Shown here piece after piece: positions 25,443 to 34,141 of a DNA stretch of 64,000 bases. The stretch is from positions 1-64,000 of the forward strand of contig WUAI01000010.1 of NCBI GenBank assembly GCA_009827225.1. The letters run 5' to 3'. Position numbers and translations under genes: made by a program. Numbering within the stretch: position 1 is the first letter of the stretch; the number at the start of each line of letters is the position of its first letter. This DNA is from Flavobacteriaceae bacterium. GTDB lineage: Bacteria > Bacteroidota > Bacteroidia > Flavobacteriales > Flavobacteriaceae. The notes beneath the pieces were generated by a model. The model saw only the letters and a program-made list of their open reading frames with translations, was not told where the DNA came from and did not search any database.

Positions 25443-25462
25443 AAACCGTTGTTGTGAAAAGT

Positions 25463-25470
25463 CAAAAGTA
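25463..25470 (-). promoter_or_regulatory. Bacteroidota -7 element (TACTTTTG) for the E1 gene
   Basis: Exact TAnnTTTG match on the minus strand, 20 bases before ATG 25442. It rules against the longer start at 25517, because transcription would begin inside that extension. Confidence 0.5.
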
Positions 25471-25538
25471 GAAAAATTCCAAGTGCTGCCATGATAAATT
25501 GTAATTTTTTTAAACAAGGAAATCCCTGCCAGATTTGG

Positions 25539-25546
25539 TATATTTG
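25539..25546 (+). promoter_or_regulatory. Bacteroidota -7 element (TATATTTG) for the oxygenase operon
   Basis: Exact TAnnTTTG match, 19 bases before ATG 25566. It also argues against the longer open frame from 25491. Confidence 0.5.
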
Positions 25547-25565
25547 TAGTACTAATTCAAGTGTT

Positions 25566-26516
25566 ATGAACAATATTCCTAGTGTGGATCTCGCCGACTT
25601 TATTTCAGGCGATCCGGTTCGAAAACAGAAATTTGTGGATGAAATAGGCAGTGCTTATGAAGACATCGGCTTTGTTTCTCTCAAGAATCATTTCCTTAGT
25701 GATGCTTTAGTGGATGAGTTATACAAGGAGGTAAAAGACTTCTTTGCACTACCGGTTGAAACCAAGTACAAATACGAAATTGAGGGCCTTGGTGGCCAAA
25801 GAGGTTATGTTTCCTTTGGGAAAGAACATGCCAAGGGCAAGAAGGAAGGTGATTTGAAAGAATTCTGGCATTTCGGACAAGAACCTTCGGAAGATGCAAA
25901 CTTACCTGATGAATATCCGCAGAATGTCACGGTGACTGAACTCCCGAATTTCAACAAAACCGGAATGGAAGCCTATAGGATGTTGGAAAAAACCGGAATC
26001 TATGTGCTCAGGGCATTAGCTCTTTACATTGGCGTAGACGAGCATTATTTTGATCATTGGGCAAATAACGGGAATAGTATTCTGCGACCCATACACTACC
26101 CTCCTATTACGGAAGAACCGAAAGGAGCCGTAAGAGCGGGAGCTCATGGCGATATCAATTTAATTACCCTCTTAATGGGAGCCTCCGCAGGTGGATTACA
26201 GGTACTTCGGAAGGACGGCGAGTGGATTGATGCCATTCCTGAAGAAGATGAACTGGTAATCAATGTAGGAGATATGCTGGAACGGCATACCAATAACAAA
26301 TTACGTTCCACCATTCACCGTGTGGTAAACCCACCACGGGATCAATGGCACACCCCCAGGTATTCCATCCCCTTTTTCATGCACCCGCGAAGTGATATGG
26401 ACTTGAGTTGTATGGAAGAGTGTATTGATCAGGATCACCCAAAAGCCTATGAAGATATTACGGCTGGTGATTTCTTGCATCAGAGATTGGTGGAAATTGG
26501 TCTTATCAAGAAATAA
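25566..26516 (+). CDS. Isopenicillin N synthase-like 2-oxoglutarate/Fe(II) oxygenase
   Basis: The 316-residue product has the non-haem iron facial triad His194-x-Asp196 (G-A-H-G-D) and His251 (S-T-I-H-R), and the co-substrate R-x-S motif Arg265/Ser267. The N-terminal DIOX_N-like half begins I-P-S-V-D-L-A-D-F. Such enzymes hydroxylate or desaturate small molecules; the substrate is unknown. It begins a tightly overlapping run with SUI1, DUF1835, phosphorylase and binding-protein genes. Start chosen after the -7 element at 25539. Confidence 0.88.
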   Translation: MNNIPSVDLADFISGDPVRKQKFVDEIGSAYEDIGFVSLKNHFLSDALVDELYKEVKDFFALPVETKYKYEIEGLGGQRGYVSFGKEHAKGKKEGDLKEFWHFGQEPSEDANLPDEYPQNVTVTELPNFNKTGMEAYRMLEKTGIYVLRALALYIGVDEHYFDHWANNGNSILRPIHYPPITEEPKGAVRAGAHGDINLITLLMGASAGGLQVLRKDGEWIDAIPEEDELVINVGDMLERHTNNKLRSTIHRVVNPPRDQWHTPRYSIPFFMHPRSDMDLSCMEECIDQDHPKAYEDITAGDFLHQRLVEIGLIKK

Positions 26517-26839
26517 TGGATTTAAGAGACCAATTACAAAACCTGTTTCCCGATCATAAGGCTTCCGAAGATCCGAAACCGGAAAAATCGACGGTCTGGC
26601 TCCAGGACGATCCCCTGATTTGCAAATATGAGAAGCGGAAAGGAAAGCCCATTACAATTATTGAAGGTTACAATGGCGCCACTTCAGATTTCAAGCAACT
26701 GGCTAAAGAACTGAAGCAATTGCTCAGTGTAGGCGGTAGTTTTAAAAATGAACAGATCATCATTCAAGGCGATTATCGGGATCGAATTATGGATTTTCTG
26801 AAAGCCAAAGGTTTTAAAGTAAAACGCGTTGGCGGATAA
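26516..26839 (+). CDS. SUI1/eIF1-like translation factor (YciH family)
   Basis: The 107-residue product has a variable N-terminus and a C-terminal SUI1 fold with G-K-P-I-T-I-I-E-G-Y, L-A-K-E-L-K-Q-L-L-S-V-G-G-S and I-I-I-Q-G-D-Y-R-D-R-I-M. Bacterial YciH-type proteins resemble eIF1 and are linked to start-codon fidelity or stress translation. Its ATG shares one base with the preceding stop codon, and its end overlaps the next gene by 11 bases. Confidence 0.9.
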   Translation: MDLRDQLQNLFPDHKASEDPKPEKSTVWLQDDPLICKYEKRKGKPITIIEGYNGATSDFKQLAKELKQLLSVGGSFKNEQIIIQGDYRDRIMDFLKAKGFKVKRVGG

Positions 26840-27755
26840 TACTTTACACATTGCGAACGGTGATGCCTTTGCCGAGCGGCTGAAGGAACTTGATTATGGG
26901 GGTACTATACTTAGCTGGCGGGAAATATTGGTAGAAGGACCTGTAAATACCCGGGTTTTCTCTGATGAATTCAATACAGTTCGAAAAAAGTTTCTCGCGC
27001 AATACTTTTCAGAATCAGGCAGCGATTGCGATTCATTTGCAGCATCCTTCACTAATTTTGACTTCGATACGGTTAACCACATAGTATTATGGTTTGAATA
27101 CGATCTCTTTTGCCATGTGAATGCCGCGGCCGTGATATATTATCTGTCTTCTATCGAATGGAGTGGACCTATTTTCTTGGTTTGCAGCGGAATTCAGAAA
27201 GATTCGGAGAAATTATTTGGACTAAATGAATTGAATAATTCGAAGCTTTATGAAGAGTACGAAAGCAAAGTGAGATTGAGTGAAACTGATATTGATCTCT
27301 GGGCAAGATTCTGGCAAATCTACTCATCTGAAAACCACAACCAACTGAAATCCCTTGATATTTCCGAAGAAACCTTTCCCTATCTTAAACCTTGCATTAA
27401 TGCGCATCTAAAGAGATTTCCTGATAAGAATACAGGGCTCAACGAGTTGGAAAAAATAGTGTTGGAATGTATTCGGGAAAATACTTTACAATCAGAATTT
27501 CAACTATTGGGATGCCTGCTGAAAGATCAGGGATACTATGGGTTTGGTGATTTACAATGGGAGAAAACGATCGAGTCGATGCGGCCATTTTTTGAATCCC
27601 AGGACGTACTGCAGCTCAATGATAAAGGCACTGCTTTGCTGAATAAAAAATATAATGCACTTCCTATCCTTAAAGACGACAGCCGATTTGGAGGAACTTC
27701 CAAATACAATTACTTTTACAACGAGGAAATCAATCAATTGGAATCCGCAACATGA
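26829..27755 (+). CDS. DUF1835-domain protein
   Basis: The 308-residue product has the DUF1835 opening L-H-I-A-N-G-D and then S-W-R-E-I-L-V-E-G-P (about 29-38). A hydrophobic/acidic middle (L-W-F-E-Y-D-L-F-C) and a winged-helix-like C-terminal part follow. The only start giving the complete family N-terminus is TTG at 26829, inside the SUI1 gene. Members of this family are uncharacterised; their place next to SUI1 is seen here only once, so no function is claimed. Confidence 0.8.
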   Translation: MADNTLHIANGDAFAERLKELDYGGTILSWREILVEGPVNTRVFSDEFNTVRKKFLAQYFSESGSDCDSFAASFTNFDFDTVNHIVLWFEYDLFCHVNAAAVIYYLSSIEWSGPIFLVCSGIQKDSEKLFGLNELNNSKLYEEYESKVRLSETDIDLWARFWQIYSSENHNQLKSLDISEETFPYLKPCINAHLKRFPDKNTGLNELEKIVLECIRENTLQSEFQLLGCLLKDQGYYGFGDLQWEKTIESMRPFFESQDVLQLNDKGTALLNKKYNALPILKDDSRFGGTSKYNYFYNEEINQLESAT

Positions 27756-28624
27756 GAATACCAGAATCCGAGCTTATTTTAAATCCAGATGGCAGCATTT
27801 ACCATCTAAACCTGAAGCCGGATGAATTGGCTCATACCATTATTACCGTTGGCGATCAGGACAGGGTCGCCCAGGTTTCCAAACATTTCGATACCATCGA
27901 AGTAAAAAAACAGCACCGAGAGTTCATTACACACACCGGAACCTATGCTGGTACCAGACTCACTGTTATTTCCACAGGTATTGGACCGGACAATATAGAT
28001 ATCGTCCTCAATGAACTCGACGCCTTGGCCAATATCGATTTTGAATCCCGAACGATTAAAAAAGAGCACACCGCCCTGAAACTGATTCGGGTGGGAACAT
28101 CAGGAGCCTTGCAGCCCGATATACACGTAGATAGTTTTGTCGCCAGCGAATTTGGAATTGGGTTCGACAATTTATTACACTTTTATGGTAATACAGAAGA
28201 GGTGTTTAATTCAGATTTTACTCAGGCATTTATTGATCAAACTAACTGGAATCCTAATAATTCAAGGCCTTACGTGATCAGTGCTGATCCGGATTTATTG
28301 GCACAGTTCACTTCGGAAGACATTATAATAGGAGTTACAACCACCAATGTTGGATTCTATGGCCCGCAGGGAAGAGTGCTTCGCCTGGCGTTGCAAGATC
28401 CTACCCTGAACGATAAAATCGCCGCCTTTTCCTATCGCAATAAGCGCATTACTAATTTGGAAATGGAGACTGCGGCCATTTATGGTATGGCAAAATTACT
28501 CGGCCACAGTGCCTTATCGCTCAATGTAATCCTGGCTAACAGGCCCAATGGTACTTTTAGTGCAGATCCTAAGGAGTCGGTGGAACGACTTATTACCAAA
28601 ACTTTAGAGATGCTTGTTCGATGA
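27752..28624 (+). CDS. Nucleoside phosphorylase (uridine phosphorylase-like)
   Basis: Phosphorolysis of nucleosides to base and ribose 1-phosphate. The 290-residue product has V-G-D-Q-D-R (phosphate-binding Gly/Asp/Arg, about 33-38), S-T-G-I-G-P-D-N, R-V-G-T-S-G-A-L, and the nucleoside-binding N-L-E-M-E-T-A-A-I-Y (about 231-240). It overlaps both neighbours by four bases. Pairing with a substrate-binding protein that lacks a signal peptide is unusual for nucleoside salvage. Confidence 0.88.
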   Translation: MRIPESELILNPDGSIYHLNLKPDELAHTIITVGDQDRVAQVSKHFDTIEVKKQHREFITHTGTYAGTRLTVISTGIGPDNIDIVLNELDALANIDFESRTIKKEHTALKLIRVGTSGALQPDIHVDSFVASEFGIGFDNLLHFYGNTEEVFNSDFTQAFIDQTNWNPNNSRPYVISADPDLLAQFTSEDIIIGVTTTNVGFYGPQGRVLRLALQDPTLNDKIAAFSYRNKRITNLEMETAAIYGMAKLLGHSALSLNVILANRPNGTFSADPKESVERLITKTLEMLVR

Positions 28625-29484
28625 AAAATTTTCTGATAGGAGGTGTCCCCGAGCATTTTAATTTACCATGGTATTTGACCATGAGGAATAAAGAATACCA
28701 TGAAGTGGGTATCAACTTGCGATGGAAGGATTTTTATGGCGGAACGGGGCAAATGTGCAAGGCATTGCGAGAGAAGGAAATCGACATGGCGGTTATCCTT
28801 ACTGAAGGAATCGTTCGGGATATAATTAACGGAAACCCATGTAAAATTGTGCAGGTCTTTGTGGAGTCTCCCTTGATTTGGGGAATACATGTTGCGAAGA
28901 ACTCAGATTATCTTAGTCTTTCCGACTTAAAAGGTAAGGCGGCTGCTATCAGCCGCTTTGGTTCCGGATCTCATCTCATGGCCTATGTGAATGCAGAAAA
29001 AATGGGCTGGGATACTGAAAAAGATATAGAATTCGAAGTGATCAAAAATCTGGATGGTGCCCTTGAGAATCTCCCGCAGGGAATTGGTGATTATTTTATG
29101 TGGGAGAAATTCACTACCAAACCGTATGTGGATGACGGTCCTTTCCGATTGGTCGGTGAATGCCCTACCCCCTGGCCTTGTTTTGTGATTGCGGTAAGGG
29201 AGGACATATTGAAGAACGACCCTGAAGCTGTGACGCAAATACTTGAGATCATCAACAATACTACTCGTGAATTTAAAGATATTCCGTCCATCGATCATAC
29301 CATTGCCAATCGATACGAACAAAAATTGGAAGACGTAAGAGAATGGCTCTCTCTTACGCGATGGAGTCAAAATAACCTGAATGTCAGCACTTTAGATGCA
29401 GTTCAAGGTGCATTATTACAACTAGATCTTATCGATTCGGCGATTCCGAATGAAAAAATTCTTCATTTTTTAGAAAAAAATTAA
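28621..29484 (+). CDS. Substrate-binding-fold protein without signal peptide (PBP2, NMT1/Ca3427-like)
   Basis: The 287-residue product has a type 2 periplasmic-binding-protein fold of the NMT1/SsuA-like kind: G-G-V-P-E-H-F-N-L-P-W-Y at the start, L-S-D-L-K-G-K-A-A-A-I-S-R-F-G-S-G-S-H near the middle, and a C-terminal helical cap. It has no signal peptide or lipobox and no ABC permease or ATPase beside it, so it is probably cytosolic. It overlaps the phosphorylase gene by four bases and may bind a thiamine-, pyrimidine- or other base-like ligand; the ligand is not identifiable here. Confidence 0.8.
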   Translation: MKNFLIGGVPEHFNLPWYLTMRNKEYHEVGINLRWKDFYGGTGQMCKALREKEIDMAVILTEGIVRDIINGNPCKIVQVFVESPLIWGIHVAKNSDYLSLSDLKGKAAAISRFGSGSHLMAYVNAEKMGWDTEKDIEFEVIKNLDGALENLPQGIGDYFMWEKFTTKPYVDDGPFRLVGECPTPWPCFVIAVREDILKNDPEAVTQILEIINNTTREFKDIPSIDHTIANRYEQKLEDVREWLSLTRWSQNNLNVSTLDAVQGALLQLDLIDSAIPNEKILHFLEKN

Positions 29485-29538
29485 CGTTTTACGCAACCTT
29501 TTGCTTTTTTTGGTGTCTTATATCCAAAACAGCTTAAT

Positions 29539-29646
29539 ATGACCACTTTTTTAATTGTATTGGGGGCCCTTTTGGTCACAAATTTCCTTCTGTTGCAGTT
29601 CAGCTGTAACGATACTACAGAGCAGGACCTTCCTGAAGAAGAATAA
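29539..29646 (+). CDS. Single-membrane-segment microprotein
   Basis: A 35-codon frame: a short start (M-T-T-F), a hydrophobic helix of about 17 residues, then Q-F-S-C-N and an acidic tail ending E-E-E. The Cys after Q-F-S could be a lipobox or simply follow a membrane anchor. It lies alone in the 180-base gap between two annotated genes. Support is compositional only. Confidence 0.5.
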   Translation: MTTFLIVLGALLVTNFLLLQFSCNDTTEQDLPEEE

Positions 29647-29666
29647 ACAACGCCATTTTCTGTTGA

Positions 29667-30332
29667 TTACCAAACAATGGGTGTCTTACCATTGTTATTT
29701 AAATATTCATTTGCTTTACTGAAATGTTGATTTCCGAACCAATAACCGCGGTTTGCGCTTAATGGTGAAGGATGACCACTACTAAGTACAAGATGTTTCT
29801 GTGTATCAATTTTACTTCCTTTTCTTTTGGCATATCCACCCCATAGCATAAAAACTAGTCCGGACCGCTGTGAGGAAAGTTGGTGGATCACCGCATCAGT
29901 GAAGACTTCCCAACCTTTGTTTTGATGACTGCCTGCGGTATGCGCTTTCACCGTTAACGTTGCATTCAACAGAAGAACACCTTGATCTGCCCAGCGTTCC
30001 AGGTTTCCACTCTCAGGCATGCCTGAGTTTAAATCTGTTTGAATTTCTGAAAAGATATTGATCAATGAAGGGGGCTTCGGCACGCCATCTGCCACAGAAA
30101 AACAAAGCCCATTGGCCTGTCCGGGTCCGTGGTATGGGTCCTGGCCCAGTATCACTACTTTCACCTTTTCAAATGGAGTGTGGTCAAAGGCGGCAAAAAT
30201 CTGGCCTCCGGGTGGATAACATACTCCCGAATTGTATTCCTGCTTTACAAAGTCTATTAAATTTTGAAAGTAAGGTTTTTGAAATTCATCCCCTACTGCC
30301 CTGGCCCAACTAGGCTCTATTTTTACGGCCAT
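29667..30332 (-). CDS. ung: Uracil-DNA glycosylase, family 1
   Basis: It removes uracil from DNA. The 221-residue product has the water-activating loop G-Q-D-P-Y-H-G (63-69, catalytic Asp65), the N-A-T-L-T-V uracil-recognition strand and the minor-groove loop H-P-S-P-L-S (near 189), all as in E. coli Ung. It is monocistronic and divergent from mutS2, sharing a 68-base intergenic region. Confidence 0.96.
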   Translation of the reverse strand: MAVKIEPSWARAVGDEFQKPYFQNLIDFVKQEYNSGVCYPPGGQIFAAFDHTPFEKVKVVILGQDPYHGPGQANGLCFSVADGVPKPPSLINIFSEIQTDLNSGMPESGNLERWADQGVLLLNATLTVKAHTAGSHQNKGWEVFTDAVIHQLSSQRSGLVFMLWGGYAKRKGSKIDTQKHLVLSSGHPSPLSANRGYWFGNQHFSKANEYLNNNGKTPIVW

Positions 30333-30338
30333 TATTCG

Positions 30339-30346
30339 TATTTTTG
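30339..30346 (+). promoter_or_regulatory. Bacteroidota -7 element (TATTTTTG) for mutS2
   Basis: Exact TAnnTTTG match, 54 bases before ATG 30401, inside the short ung-mutS2 intergenic region. Confidence 0.45.
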
Positions 30347-30400
30347 TCGGAAATAAAATTACTAATTAAGAAAGAGAATTCCTTGTGAAAGGAAAATAAG

Positions 30401-32572
30401 ATGGTTCGAATTGATAAGAAATCCTTAGCCGATTTAGAATTCCCCGCGGTACTTGAGCAAATCTCGGAATACTGTATTACCGAACCCGGCAGGGAGAAGG
30501 TATTGGAGATAGTTCCGTTGACACAGGTTTCCGACATTCTTCCAGAATTACAAAGAACCAAGGAATTTTCAGCATCATTTCAAAACGAAAATCGTATCCC
30601 AAACCATGGGTTCGAAGCCATCACCAAGGAACTACAGCTGTTTCAGATAGAAAACACAACACTTGAAATAAGTGGTTTTAGAAGAATTCTGTCCATTTCA
30701 GAAACTACTAAGGACCTACTGAAATTCTTTAAGAAATACGCAGAGTTTTATGTAGAATTATTTCGTCATTCTGAAGGAATCAGCTATGTGTCCTCTGTTT
30801 CAGAAGCTATACGCGCCGTGGTGGACCGGTTTGGCCATATAAAGAATAATGCATCTTCGGAATTGGCCACCATTCGAAAACGACTCAATGTGGTCAAAGG
30901 ACAAATCAATAGTTCTTTCGGAAGAGCTTTATCACGCTATTCGCAATCTGATTTCCTGGATGAAATTCTGGAATCGGTAGTGGATAACCGTCGAGTATTG
31001 GCTGTGAAAGCCATGCATCGCCGCAAAGTTAAAGGAGCCGTTTTGGGGCAATCCAAAACCGGGAGTATTGTATATATCGAACCTCAGGAAACCCTGGAAT
31101 ATGCAAATGAATTGAGTAACCTTCTGTATGAAGAACAGGAAGAGATTAAAAAAATCTTACGTGATCTTACGGAAGAATTACGCCCGTACCATCCGTTGTT
31201 GCAAAGCTATCAGGATTATTTGATTGAGATCGACAACCTTTATGCAAAGGCCAAATATGGAATAGACATCAACGCTGTATTGCCGTTGATTTCTGAAGAA
31301 AAACGGCTTTACTTAAAGGATGCTTATCACCCGCTACTTTGGGTTGCTAATAAACTTAGAAAGGAAAAAACATTCCCTCAAACCATTGAACTACATCCTG
31401 AAAATCGGATCATAGTCATCTCCGGACCTAATGCCGGGGGTAAGAGTATCACTTTAAAAACAGTAGGATTGTTGCAAGTGATGCTACAAAGCGGCATTTT
31501 GGTTCCTGTAGATCCTTTTAGTGAGTTTTGCCTGTTTGACAGAGTGCTAACTGATATTGGCGATAACCAATCCATAGAAAATCATCTGAGCACCTATAGT
31601 TACCGGCTTAAGAAAATGAATCAGTTTCTTAAGAAATGTAACAATAAAACCCTATTCCTCATCGACGAATTTGGTACAGGAAGTGATCCTGAATTGGGAG
31701 GCGCCTTGGCCGAGACATTTTTGGAGGTCTTTTACGAAAGAGAAGCTTTCGGTATTATCACCACGCATTATACCAATTTAAAATTACTGGCCAACGAATT
31801 ACCCCACGCCACCAATGCAAATATGCAATTCGATAGCAGAAGCTTGGAACCAGTGTATAAACTGCAACTGGGAGAAGCAGGAAGTTCCTTCACTTTTGAA
31901 GTGGCACAGAAAAACGGTATCCCGTATAGCCTGATCAATAAGTCAAAAAAGAAGATCGAGCGGGGAAAGGTAAGGTTCGACAAGACCATTGCCAATCTTC
32001 AAAAGGAACGAAGTGCATTGCGAAAAACTTCTGCTCAATTGAAGAACGAAGAGGAAAAAGCACGGGAAGAAGGCAAGCAATTAGAAGAAATAAATACAAG
32101 GACCCGTGAAAAACTAGAGCGATATCAGGAGGTGTTTGATGCCAACCAAAAACTGATAACCCTGGGGAAGAAAGTCGATTCGCTGGCAGAAAAATACCAT
32201 AACAATAAACGGAAGCGACAACTCATCGATGAGCTTATGAAGCTTATCATGATAGAGAATAGCAAACGAAAGAAACCTGAGCCAAAAACGACTAAAAAGA
32301 AGAAAGAAGAAAAAGCCAAACAGCACGAGCTGAAGCAAGAGGTTGAAAAAAAGGTAGCAGCCATTCGGCGCAAGAAGAAAAAAGAAAAAACAGAAGCAAA
32401 AAAAGCACCACCTCCAAAACCTAAAGTTGCACTAAAGGTTGGGGATAGGGTGAGAATGATCGATGGTAGATCGGTAGGTACCATCGATAGTATTGAAAAG
32501 AAAAAAGCTATCGTGAATTATGGGATGTTCACCGCCGATGTGAAATTGAGCGAACTAGAGAAAGTATCATGA
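30401..32572 (+). CDS. mutS2: MutS2-family ATPase lacking the Smr nuclease domain
   Basis: MutS2 proteins act on branched DNA or collided ribosomes, not in classical mismatch repair. The 723-residue product has the MutS core (lever/clamp about 1-320), Walker A G-P-N-A-G-G-K-S (342-349), Walker B F-L-I-D-E-F-G-T-G-S-D, and the H-box T-T-H-Y. A long charged coiled coil (about 510-680) follows, and a short KOW/SH3-like end containing V-G-D-R-V-R-M. No Smr domain (L-D-L-H / G-x-G) follows, unlike B. subtilis MutS2. It overlaps the DCC gene by four bases. Confidence 0.92.
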   Translation: MVRIDKKSLADLEFPAVLEQISEYCITEPGREKVLEIVPLTQVSDILPELQRTKEFSASFQNENRIPNHGFEAITKELQLFQIENTTLEISGFRRILSISETTKDLLKFFKKYAEFYVELFRHSEGISYVSSVSEAIRAVVDRFGHIKNNASSELATIRKRLNVVKGQINSSFGRALSRYSQSDFLDEILESVVDNRRVLAVKAMHRRKVKGAVLGQSKTGSIVYIEPQETLEYANELSNLLYEEQEEIKKILRDLTEELRPYHPLLQSYQDYLIEIDNLYAKAKYGIDINAVLPLISEEKRLYLKDAYHPLLWVANKLRKEKTFPQTIELHPENRIIVISGPNAGGKSITLKTVGLLQVMLQSGILVPVDPFSEFCLFDRVLTDIGDNQSIENHLSTYSYRLKKMNQFLKKCNNKTLFLIDEFGTGSDPELGGALAETFLEVFYEREAFGIITTHYTNLKLLANELPHATNANMQFDSRSLEPVYKLQLGEAGSSFTFEVAQKNGIPYSLINKSKKKIERGKVRFDKTIANLQKERSALRKTSAQLKNEEEKAREEGKQLEEINTRTREKLERYQEVFDANQKLITLGKKVDSLAEKYHNNKRKRQLIDELMKLIMIENSKRKKPEPKTTKKKKEEKAKQHELKQEVEKKVAAIRRKKKKEKTEAKKAPPPKPKVALKVGDRVRMIDGRSVGTIDSIEKKKAIVNYGMFTADVKLSELEKVS

Positions 32573-32976
32573 CGAATACCAAAGATCACAAGATTGTTTT
32601 ATTTGATGGCGTTTGCAACTTATGCAATGGAGCCGTCATCTTCATGATCAAACGCGACAAGAAAGATGTGCTTCGTTTTGCGGCCTTACAGGATCCAATT
32701 GGTGTTGAATTGGTAGAAAAATATGGTATCGATACAAGTAAAGTAGATTCGATTATCCTCATAGACAACGACCGTTACTACATCAAAACCACAGCTGCAC
32801 TTCGGATCTCAAGATTGTTAAGTGGTATCTATCCTCTGTTCTCTATATTTTTGATTCTTCCTGCTTTTACCAGAGACTGGACGTACAATATTATCGCTAA
32901 ATACCGATATCGCTGGTTTGGTAAAAAAGACCAGTGTATGATTCCTACCCCGGAGCTTAGGGCCAAATTCCTATAG
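32569..32976 (+). CDS. DCC-family thiol-disulfide oxidoreductase-like protein (DUF393)
   Basis: The 135-residue product opens with the family motif F-D-G-V-C-N-L-C-N (about 13-21), giving the D-x-x-C-x-x-C arrangement, then F-A-A-L-Q and a C-terminal R-Y-R-W-F-G-K segment. Redox activity is presumed from the CxxC. It is coupled to mutS2 by a four-base overlap and its stop codon abuts that of the convergent gene. Confidence 0.9.
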   Translation: MTNTKDHKIVLFDGVCNLCNGAVIFMIKRDKKDVLRFAALQDPIGVELVEKYGIDTSKVDSIILIDNDRYYIKTTAALRISRLLSGIYPLFSIFLILPAFTRDWTYNIIAKYRYRWFGKKDQCMIPTPELRAKFL

Positions 32977-34140
32977 TTATTTTAAATTCTGAAGAATAAA
33001 TTCCAGCTTGTCGCTTTCATTGGAGACACTATCAAAGGCGTGGTTCTTATGAATGATTTCGGAAGCCAGTCCTTCTTTCTGCCACTTGGAGATGATAGGC
33101 AGATTTTCAATCGAGACTTTTCCGGCTAACAGATTATCAAGGTTTTTGTCCTTTTGATAATGATTATAGATCTTCTTCAATCCGGTGAGATACAAATGAT
33201 CTTTGGTGAGTCCGCCACCACGATGTGCCCTCAGTGAAATGGCATAGGCCTCTTCCCTATTTAGTTTGTACCTGGTGTGAAGCAGGTCGAAAGTGGCACA
33301 GAAATCATAACCCTTCCTTAAGCTGTCGGCGGCAAGTACTCTGTACGAAAGTTCTTTAAGGCGGTATAACGTAAGACATCCACTCATATACTCACTGAAA
33401 ACGGCCAGGCCTTCCTGTGTTTCCAGATTCTTTGGAAAACCGTTTCTGAAAATTTTGAGGGATTGGTCGGCTCCATTGAAGGTAGTCACCATATGCACCC
33501 CGATCTCATGGTTGGCCAATACCTTTAACTGATTCGCACTAAAGCGATGGTTTTTCTTCAGTACCAGGGTCTTTGTATTATTCTGAACCATGGCAGCGGC
33601 AGAGATCTTGGTAGAAAACTTCAGATTAAAACTGAAATCAAATTTCTTGGTAAACTCTGCGAAATACTCCGCAGCTTCAGTGGCATTGAACACCGGAAAC
33701 ATTTCCTGATCGTACTCTTCATCTTCAAAATGCAAGATGAATTTTGCATTATCCACATCTTTTTGAGTAGGCGTACCAAATGACTTTAAGGAATTAAAGT
33801 AAAACTTTGGCCCCATTCCAATGGTTTCGATGCATTCTATCAATCCGGAATAATCGTAAATTACATCACGGTAAAAAGCCCGTGTCTCTTCATCTTTAAT
33901 GCTGTCTATATCCTGTGAAAAAAGCTCCTGGTGTAATTTGTGAGCATTGAAATCGATCTTCCGATACTTGAAATTCGGATTGACATTGTATTTCGAGGAG
34001 AAAAAATTCCGCTTTTCCTGCTCAATATTTATCGGGTTGATATAATTGAGTAGCTCTATGCGTTTCACCAATTTGTTCAGATTGGAGTCAATTCTGAATA
34101 AATTAGGATGCGTGTTTACAATGGTTTCGGGATACGTCAT
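32977..34140 (-). CDS. DUF1704/QEGLA-motif metallopeptidase (MATCAP-like)
   Basis: From ATG 34140 the protein has 387 residues. It carries an H-E-I-G-V-H zinc-peptidase motif (about 211-216) and Q-E-G-L-A (about 242-246), whose Glu is placed to complete the zinc site. The family includes the eukaryotic tubulin detyrosinase MATCAP, while bacterial members are often called flavohemoglobin expression-modulating QEGLA proteins. A frame reaches 34176, but the ATG at 34140 lies one base after the upstream stop codon and is preferred. It closes a three-gene cassette with an amidohydrolase-like and an ATP-grasp gene. Confidence 0.88.
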   Translation of the reverse strand: MTYPETIVNTHPNLFRIDSNLNKLVKRIELLNYINPINIEQEKRNFFSSKYNVNPNFKYRKIDFNAHKLHQELFSQDIDSIKDEETRAFYRDVIYDYSGLIECIETIGMGPKFYFNSLKSFGTPTQKDVDNAKFILHFEDEEYDQEMFPVFNATEAAEYFAEFTKKFDFSFNLKFSTKISAAAMVQNNTKTLVLKKNHRFSANQLKVLANHEIGVHMVTTFNGADQSLKIFRNGFPKNLETQEGLAVFSEYMSGCLTLYRLKELSYRVLAADSLRKGYDFCATFDLLHTRYKLNREEAYAISLRAHRGGGLTKDHLYLTGLKKIYNHYQKDKNLDNLLAGKVSIENLPIISKWQKEGLASEIIHKNHAFDSVSNESDKLEFILQNLK

Positions 34141-34141
34141 A

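Noticed and set aside
25443-25517. Longer start for the fused E1 protein
   Set aside because: A -7 promoter element lies inside it, so this part is unlikely to be transcribed from the gene's own promoter.
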